Of a stretch of DNA of 64,000 nucleotides, positions 59,462 through 64,000 are shown piece by piece (position 1 is the first letter of the stretch; each line of letters opens with the position of its first letter). Under the pieces are notes generated by a model. It made no database searches. It had not been told where the DNA came from and saw nothing but the letters and a program-made list of their open reading frames with translations. Source of the stretch: Pseudomonas putida (GTDB lineage Bacteria > Pseudomonadota > Gammaproteobacteria > Pseudomonadales > Pseudomonadaceae); assembly GCF_022627325.1 (NCBI RefSeq), contig NZ_JAETZZ010000012.1, positions 62,001 through 126,000 of the forward strand, read 5' to 3'. A program made the translations under genes and the position numbers.

Positions 59462-61396
59462 TCAGGCGCGGAATTGCCCCAGGCTCGCCCGCAACTGCGC
59501 CGCCAAGTCATCCAGCACCTTGCTGCTCGCTGTGGTTTGCATCACCACTTCTGCCGAACGCTCTGCCTGAGCATGGATATTCTCAACCCGCCCACGCACC
59601 GCCTGCGCCCCATGCGCTTGCTGCTCAGCGGCCCGCGTGGCCAGCCCGATTGCGGCATGCACCTGCTCCACTGCGGCCTGCACCGACTGCTGCCGGCGCT
59701 CGTTCTCGCGCAGCACCGACAGGCCTTCACTGGCCTTCAGACCCGCCTGACCGATGGTTGCCACCGCCTCCTTGGCGCCCTTCTGCAGCGCTGCGATATG
59801 GGCCTGAATATCACCGGTCGAGCTTTGCGTCTTGCTCGCCAGTGCCCGCACCTCGTCGGCCACCACGGCGAAGCCGCGCCCGGTTTCGCCGGCACGCGCG
59901 GCCTCGATGGCGGCGTTGAGCGCCAAAAGGTTGGTCTGTTCGGCGATGCCGTGAATCACGGTCAGCACCACCTCGATTTGCTCGCTCTGCCTGGCCAGCC
60001 GTTCGATCACCTGCGAGCCGGTTTCGACTTGGCCTGCCAGGTTCTCGATCATGCCGGCCAATTGGGTTGACGCGCGGCTGTTCTCATCGGTCGCTTGCCG
60101 GATGTCGACCACCTGCTGCAGCGCCGCCTGCATGGCGTGGCTTTCAGCCTGGGCCTCATCGGCCATGCTCGACAGGTCGCGCAGGCTGGCGGCCACTTCG
60201 TCGCGTTGCAGTGCTGCGGCAGCATCGGCGCCAGCATTGCGCTGGGTCATGCTGCCAATCTCGACCCCCGTACGCTGTGCCACCTCGCCGGCCTCGCGGA
60301 CAATCGGCTGCAACTTGTCGACGAAGCGGTTGACCGCTGAGGCCATGTCACCAATCTCGTCGCGACTGTCGAGGTTGACGCGCTTGGTCAGGTCACCTTC
60401 ACCTGCAGCCAAATCGTTGAGTGCGGTGATCAGCAGGCGCAGCTTGCTGAGCACCCGACGGCCTAGCACCAAGGCCACTACCAGCAAAACACCCACCCCT
60501 ACCACCACAAGACCCAGCCCGATGCGCCAACGCAGCTCTGCGGCAGCGTGGCGCACGGTTTGTGCGGTATTGGCCTGCATCGCCGTAGCACTGCCCTGTG
60601 CGGTTTCCAGGCGCTCGCGCAGGGCCTTGCCGCTGTCGGCTGCGGCGGCACCGAGGCTGTCGCCCACCAGCTGCTCTGCACTGGTGATCAAGGCAGCGAA
60701 GCGCTGGTCCAGGGCCTTGAGCGCCTGATCAACACCGGCAGTGGATACCCCCATCAGTACCTTGCCGATTTCCGCGCCGTTGGGGCTGATCGAGGCTTCG
60801 ACGAAGTACACCGAAGGGTCGCGGCGAGCGGCATCCAGTACCTTGTCCAAGGCCCGCTCACCCTGGCCCTTTTCCATCAAGGCCTGGTTGATCGGGTTCT
60901 GTCGATTCAGGTAGCGGGTCAGGTGCTGACCTTGGGCGTCGTCATAAATCACGAACAGGACGTTGGGGTTGCGCTGGGCCCGGCGTGCGAAGTCTGAAAG
61001 CACCGGCACATCGTTGTCCCAGATAGCCCGCGGGGCGACCGATGCCAGCAGTTGGGCCATGTCGTTGGCCGAGTCCTTGAGGTTTTTTTCCAGTGTTGCG
61101 CGCAGTTGCTGCTGCTCGGTTTGCAGCCGCTCGGACAGCCCGGCACTCAGGCGCTGTCGCGTACTGCTGGAAAGGCTGTCGAGGCCGGCGCGTACGTCCT
61201 GCCCAGCTTGCTCAAGCTCGCTGGCAAGCTTACGGCTATCGCTGCCCAGGCGCTCGCCCAAGTCGGCCTCAAGGGCAGTGACAGTGCTTCGGGTCAGCGC
61301 AACGGCGACCAGCACCTGCACCAAAAGGGCGATACCAAGGGCAACAAACACAGGCCGCAAGAGGCGGCTTCGTAACAGTGAGAGGATGGCAGACAC
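59462..61396 (-). CDS. Methyl-accepting chemotaxis protein
   Basis: 644 residues from GTG 61394-61396, seven bases after GAGGG. Helix 1 (about 12-30), a periplasmic ligand region of about 290 residues, helix 2 (GLVVVGVGVLLVVALVLG, about 315), HAMP, and a signalling domain with the hairpin tip GIAEQTNLLALNAAIEAARAGETGRGF. The upstream frame extends to 61495 but is Cys/Arg-rich and unlikely. Ligand unknown; no CheR/CheB neighbour. Confidence 0.92.
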   Translation of the reverse strand: MSAILSLLRSRLLRPVFVALGIALLVQVLVAVALTRSTVTALEADLGERLGSDSRKLASELEQAGQDVRAGLDSLSSSTRQRLSAGLSERLQTEQQQLRATLEKNLKDSANDMAQLLASVAPRAIWDNDVPVLSDFARRAQRNPNVLFVIYDDAQGQHLTRYLNRQNPINQALMEKGQGERALDKVLDAARRDPSVYFVEASISPNGAEIGKVLMGVSTAGVDQALKALDQRFAALITSAEQLVGDSLGAAAADSGKALRERLETAQGSATAMQANTAQTVRHAAAELRWRIGLGLVVVGVGVLLVVALVLGRRVLSKLRLLITALNDLAAGEGDLTKRVNLDSRDEIGDMASAVNRFVDKLQPIVREAGEVAQRTGVEIGSMTQRNAGADAAAALQRDEVAASLRDLSSMADEAQAESHAMQAALQQVVDIRQATDENSRASTQLAGMIENLAGQVETGSQVIERLARQSEQIEVVLTVIHGIAEQTNLLALNAAIEAARAGETGRGFAVVADEVRALASKTQSSTGDIQAHIAALQKGAKEAVATIGQAGLKASEGLSVLRENERRQQSVQAAVEQVHAAIGLATRAAEQQAHGAQAVRGRVENIHAQAERSAEVVMQTTASSKVLDDLAAQLRASLGQFRA

Positions 61397-61531
61397 GGTA
61401 AAACCCTCGTGCTTTCTGGCGCCATTATTTTGATGGCATCTACAGCAACTTCTTACAGCAAGGGTTGTGCCGGGCACAGCAGGGATAAACGCCAAGGTTG
61501 AGCAGCGGTGCTATTAGCACCAAGCAGATGC

Positions 61532-61564
61532 AAAAACGCCGCGCTCTCTTTCAAGAGCGCGGCG
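61532..61564 (-). terminator. Terminator of purA
   Basis: On the leftward transcript CGCCGCGCTCT, short loop, AGAGCGCGGCG followed by TTTTTGC, about 20 bases after the purA stop. Confidence 0.9.
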
Positions 61565-61584
61565 TCAGATCAGCCTGTGGCAGA

Positions 61585-62877
61585 TCAGGCGAACGGATGA
61601 CGCAGCACGATGGTCTCGTTGCGGTCCGGGCCGGTGGAGATGATATCGATCGGCGCGCCAACCAGCTCCTCGATGCGCTTGATGTAAGCGCGAGCAGCTT
61701 CTGGCAGGGCTTCCAGGGACTTGGCGCCCACGGTCGACTCGCTCCAGCCTGGCATCGTTTCGTACACCGGCTCCAGGCCGATGTAGCTGTCGGCGTCGGA
61801 CGGGGCATCGTTAACGGCGCCGTTTGCGTCCTTGTAGCCAACACAGATGTTGATGGTTTCCATGCCGTCCAGTACGTCCAGCTTGGTCAGGCAGATACCC
61901 GAGATGCTGTTGACGTCGATGGCGCGACGCAGGATGACGGCATCGAACCAGCCGCAACGACGGGCACGGCCAGTGGTCGAGCCAAACTCGTGACCACGCT
62001 TGGCCAGGCCGGCACCGGTTTCGTCGAACAGTTCGGTCGGGAACGGACCGGAACCCACGCGCGTGGTGTAGGCCTTGGTGATACCCAGAATGTAGTCCAG
62101 GTACATCGGGCCAACGCCGGAGCCGGTGGAGATACCGCCAGCAGTGGTGTTGGAGCTGGTGACGTACGGGTAGGTACCGTGGTCGATGTCCAGCAGCGAA
62201 CCCTGGGCGCCTTCGAACATGATGTCCTTGCCGGCACGACGCAGGTTGTGCAGCTCGGCGGTCACGTCGAGCATCATCGGCTTGAGCAGCTCGGCGTATT
62301 CCATGCACTCGTCCAGCGTCTGCTGGAAGTCGATGGCCGGCTCTTTGTAGTAATTGACCAGCTGGAAGTTGTGGTAGTCCAGCAGCTCACCGAGCTTGGC
62401 GGCAAAACGCTCACGGTGGAACAGGTCGCCAACGCGCAGGCCGCGACGGGCGACCTTGTCTTCGTAGGCTGGGCCGATACCGCGGCCGGTGGTGCCGATC
62501 TTGGCTTCGCCACGGGCTTTCTCGCGGGCCTGGTCCAAGGCTACGTGGTACGACAGGATCAGCGGAGCAGCCGGGCTGATGCGCAGGCGCTCACGCACCG
62601 GTACGCCCTTCTCTTCCAGCTTGGTGATTTCACGCATCAGGGCATCGGGCGCAACGACCACGCCGTTGCCGATCAGGCACTGCACGCCTTCGCGCAGGAT
62701 GCCGGACGGGATCAGGTGCAGAACGGTTTTTTCACCGTTGATCACCAGCGTGTGGCCAGCATTGTGGCCACCCTGGTAGCGCACTACGGCGGCAGCATGT
62801 TCGGTCAGCAGATCGACGATCTTGCCTTTGCCCTCATCACCCCACTGGGTGCCCAGGACGACGACATTCTTACCCAT
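61585..62877 (-). CDS. purA: Adenylosuccinate synthetase PurA
   Basis: 430 residues. It opens MGKNVVVLGTQWGDEGKGKIVD, the GTP-binding signature with catalytic Asp and His context, and later has QGSLLDIDHGTYPYVTSSNTT and GRARRCGWFDAV. It joins IMP and aspartate with GTP on the way to AMP. The ATG at 62877 is standard; a start five codons earlier is not needed. It is downstream of hisZ in the same direction. Confidence 0.97.
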   Translation of the reverse strand: MGKNVVVLGTQWGDEGKGKIVDLLTEHAAAVVRYQGGHNAGHTLVINGEKTVLHLIPSGILREGVQCLIGNGVVVAPDALMREITKLEEKGVPVRERLRISPAAPLILSYHVALDQAREKARGEAKIGTTGRGIGPAYEDKVARRGLRVGDLFHRERFAAKLGELLDYHNFQLVNYYKEPAIDFQQTLDECMEYAELLKPMMLDVTAELHNLRRAGKDIMFEGAQGSLLDIDHGTYPYVTSSNTTAGGISTGSGVGPMYLDYILGITKAYTTRVGSGPFPTELFDETGAGLAKRGHEFGSTTGRARRCGWFDAVILRRAIDVNSISGICLTKLDVLDGMETINICVGYKDANGAVNDAPSDADSYIGLEPVYETMPGWSESTVGAKSLEALPEAARAYIKRIEELVGAPIDIISTGPDRNETIVLRHPFA

Positions 62878-62933
62878 TACATTGGTCCTCATTCACGCAA
62901 ACTTGGTTGCCGGCCTACTGCCGACGCAGAAAC

Positions 62934-64000
62934 TCAATGGGTCAGCGGCAGAACCTGCCAGCGCCCGTCTTGCTGAATCAATTGCCGATCACAATCCGCC
63001 TCGAGAGCAGCACTCAACGGCTGGCCAGGCAGAGCCTGAACCACACGCTGGCCCTCGTTGCGCAACTGGCAGACCTGCTGCCAGAGGGCCGCGTCACCAC
63101 TGTCGGGCATCCAGATGCCGCCAGTTGGCAATACGACCTCCGCTCGCCCCAGTGTGACCAGGGTCTTCAAATCCGTGGAGAAACCAGTGGCCGGGCGGGC
63201 CCGGCCGAAATCTGCGCCGATGTCGTCGTAGCGCCCGCCCTGGGCGATCGATTGACCTTCGCCAGGCACGAACACGGCGAACACCACACCGGTGTGGTAG
63301 TTGTAGCCACGCAGCTCGCCAAGATCGAAATACAGCGGCAGGTCCGGGTAGCGCGCGGCCAGGCGATCAGCTATCGCCAGCAGGTCATCCAGCGCCGCCA
63401 GCACGCTGGCTGGGGCGCGGCCCAGGCGCACACGGGCTTCGGCCAGCACTTCGCGGCCACCGCACAGCTCGACCAGCGCGCGCAGCATGTTGCTCAGGTC
63501 TTTCGGCAAGTCGGCAGTCAGTGCCTGCACTTCATCGACCGACTTGCGCTGCAGGGCATCGAACAGCTGCTGTTCGACTGCACCGGACAACCCGGCGGCG
63601 CGCGCCAGGCCACGGTAGATGCCGACATGGCCGAGGTCCATGTGCACATCCGCGACGTCGGTCAGTTGCAGCGTGGCGAGCATGAGGCTGATGACTTCGA
63701 CATCACTGGTAGGGCTGGCGTCGCCGTACAACTCGGCACCCAGCTGGATCGGGCTGCGCGAGGTGGACAGGGCACGCGGCTGGGCGTGCAGCACACTGCC
63801 GGCATAGCACAGGCGGCTCGGGCCTTCGCGGCGCAGGGTGTGGGCGTCGATGCGCGCCACCTGCGGGGTAAAGTCGGCACGGAAGCCCATCAGGCGACCG
63901 GACTGCGGGTCGACCACCTTGAAGGTGCGCTGATCCAGGTCCTGGCCGGCGCCGGTAAGCAGCGACTCCAGGTACTCGATATGCGGGGTGACGACCAGTT
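62934..64000 (-). CDS. hisZ: ATP phosphoribosyltransferase regulatory subunit HisZ (5' end outside window)
   Basis: At least 355 residues, with the start beyond the right edge. The class II synthetase-like fold is evident in MGFRADFTPQVARIDAH, PIQLGAELYG, and RGYNYHTGVVFAVFVPGEGQSIAQGGRYDDIG. HisZ resembles HisRS but lacks aminoacylation and partners the short HisG. It is 56 bases upstream of purA and likely co-transcribed with it. Confidence 0.93.
   Translation of the reverse strand, partial: LVVTPHIEYLESLLTGAGQDLDQRTFKVVDPQSGRLMGFRADFTPQVARIDAHTLRREGPSRLCYAGSVLHAQPRALSTSRSPIQLGAELYGDASPTSDVEVISLMLATLQLTDVADVHMDLGHVGIYRGLARAAGLSGAVEQQLFDALQRKSVDEVQALTADLPKDLSNMLRALVELCGGREVLAEARVRLGRAPASVLAALDDLLAIADRLAARYPDLPLYFDLGELRGYNYHTGVVFAVFVPGEGQSIAQGGRYDDIGADFGRARPATGFSTDLKTLVTLGRAEVVLPTGGIWMPDSGDAALWQQVCQLRNEGQRVVQALPGQPLSAALEADCDRQLIQQDGRWQVLPLTH

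Noticed and set aside
61498..62976. 492-codon open frame opposite purA
   Set aside because: Antisense shadow of purA; it begins inside the purA terminator region.

Overview
The window is chromosomal DNA of a Pseudomonas, most likely the P. putida group. The support is a GC-rich coding bias, dispersed REP palindromes of the P. putida type, strongly Pseudomonas-like proteins (azurin, BraC/Liv, UrtA-E, OprC, CobG with CbiD), and the conserved block rpsF-rpsR-DUF2232-rplI-dnaB, rlmB-rnr, purA-hisZ. No rRNA, integrase, transposase, phage or CRISPR array was seen, so most of the window is core genome. Both ends cut through genes: cobH on the left and hisZ on the right.

Layout. 1-4925: aerobic cobalamin (B12) genes, with cobG-cobH leftward and cobL-cbiD-cobK rightward from a shared 175-bp gap. 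5035-6351: an NfeD/SPFH membrane pair. 6489-11416: a copper/metal locus (two DUF2946 proteins, a PCu(A)C chaperone, an OprC-type TonB receptor, a PepSY membrane protein). 11537-12952: cycA. 13141-18751: urea ABC importer urtABCDE behind a sigma-54-type promoter, followed by a PITA-type acetyltransferase. 19454-22145: co-chaperone pair cbpA-cbpM and an Hsp70 YegD homologue. 22264-34971: mixed housekeeping and accessory genes, including an AI-2E family permease, PsiF, an AraC regulator with an EamA exporter, a lipase, OsmE, a ferritin-like protein, AsmA, a secreted protein made of eight 15-residue repeats, an unusual acyl-CoA dehydrogenase, a FabR/DesT-like regulator, an AGE epimerase and an SDR.

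34972-35578 is a gene-free stretch rich in DnaA-box-like 9-mers. 35579-40673: branched-chain amino acid importer livFGMH-braC, with a near-perfect sigma-54 promoter in front of braC. 41166-43202: NAD salvage (pncB, nadE). 43311-44696: azurin with an Anr-like box, a possible 29-codon small gene, and a LOG-family hydrolase. 44858-54530: ygiQ, dnaB, the rpsF operon, rlmB and rnr. 54801-55059: two tandem tRNA-Leu(CAG) genes with a stable-RNA promoter and terminator. 55244-57822: a ferric-iron-type ABC binding protein and permease with no ATPase gene beside them.

57875-59210 is the most unusual region. Two paralogous 124-residue membrane proteins each start on a 4-base overlap with the decayed 3' end of a glycine-rich toxin-like gene. 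This looks like a tandem, orphaned toxin C-terminus/immunity cassette. The window ends with a chemoreceptor, purA and hisZ.

The regulatory reading is coherent: the two amino-nitrogen importers (urt and liv/bra) both carry sigma-54-like promoters and an identical run of eight A residues just before the ribosome binding site. That suggests joint control by nitrogen status and possibly by Hfq/Crc catabolite repression.
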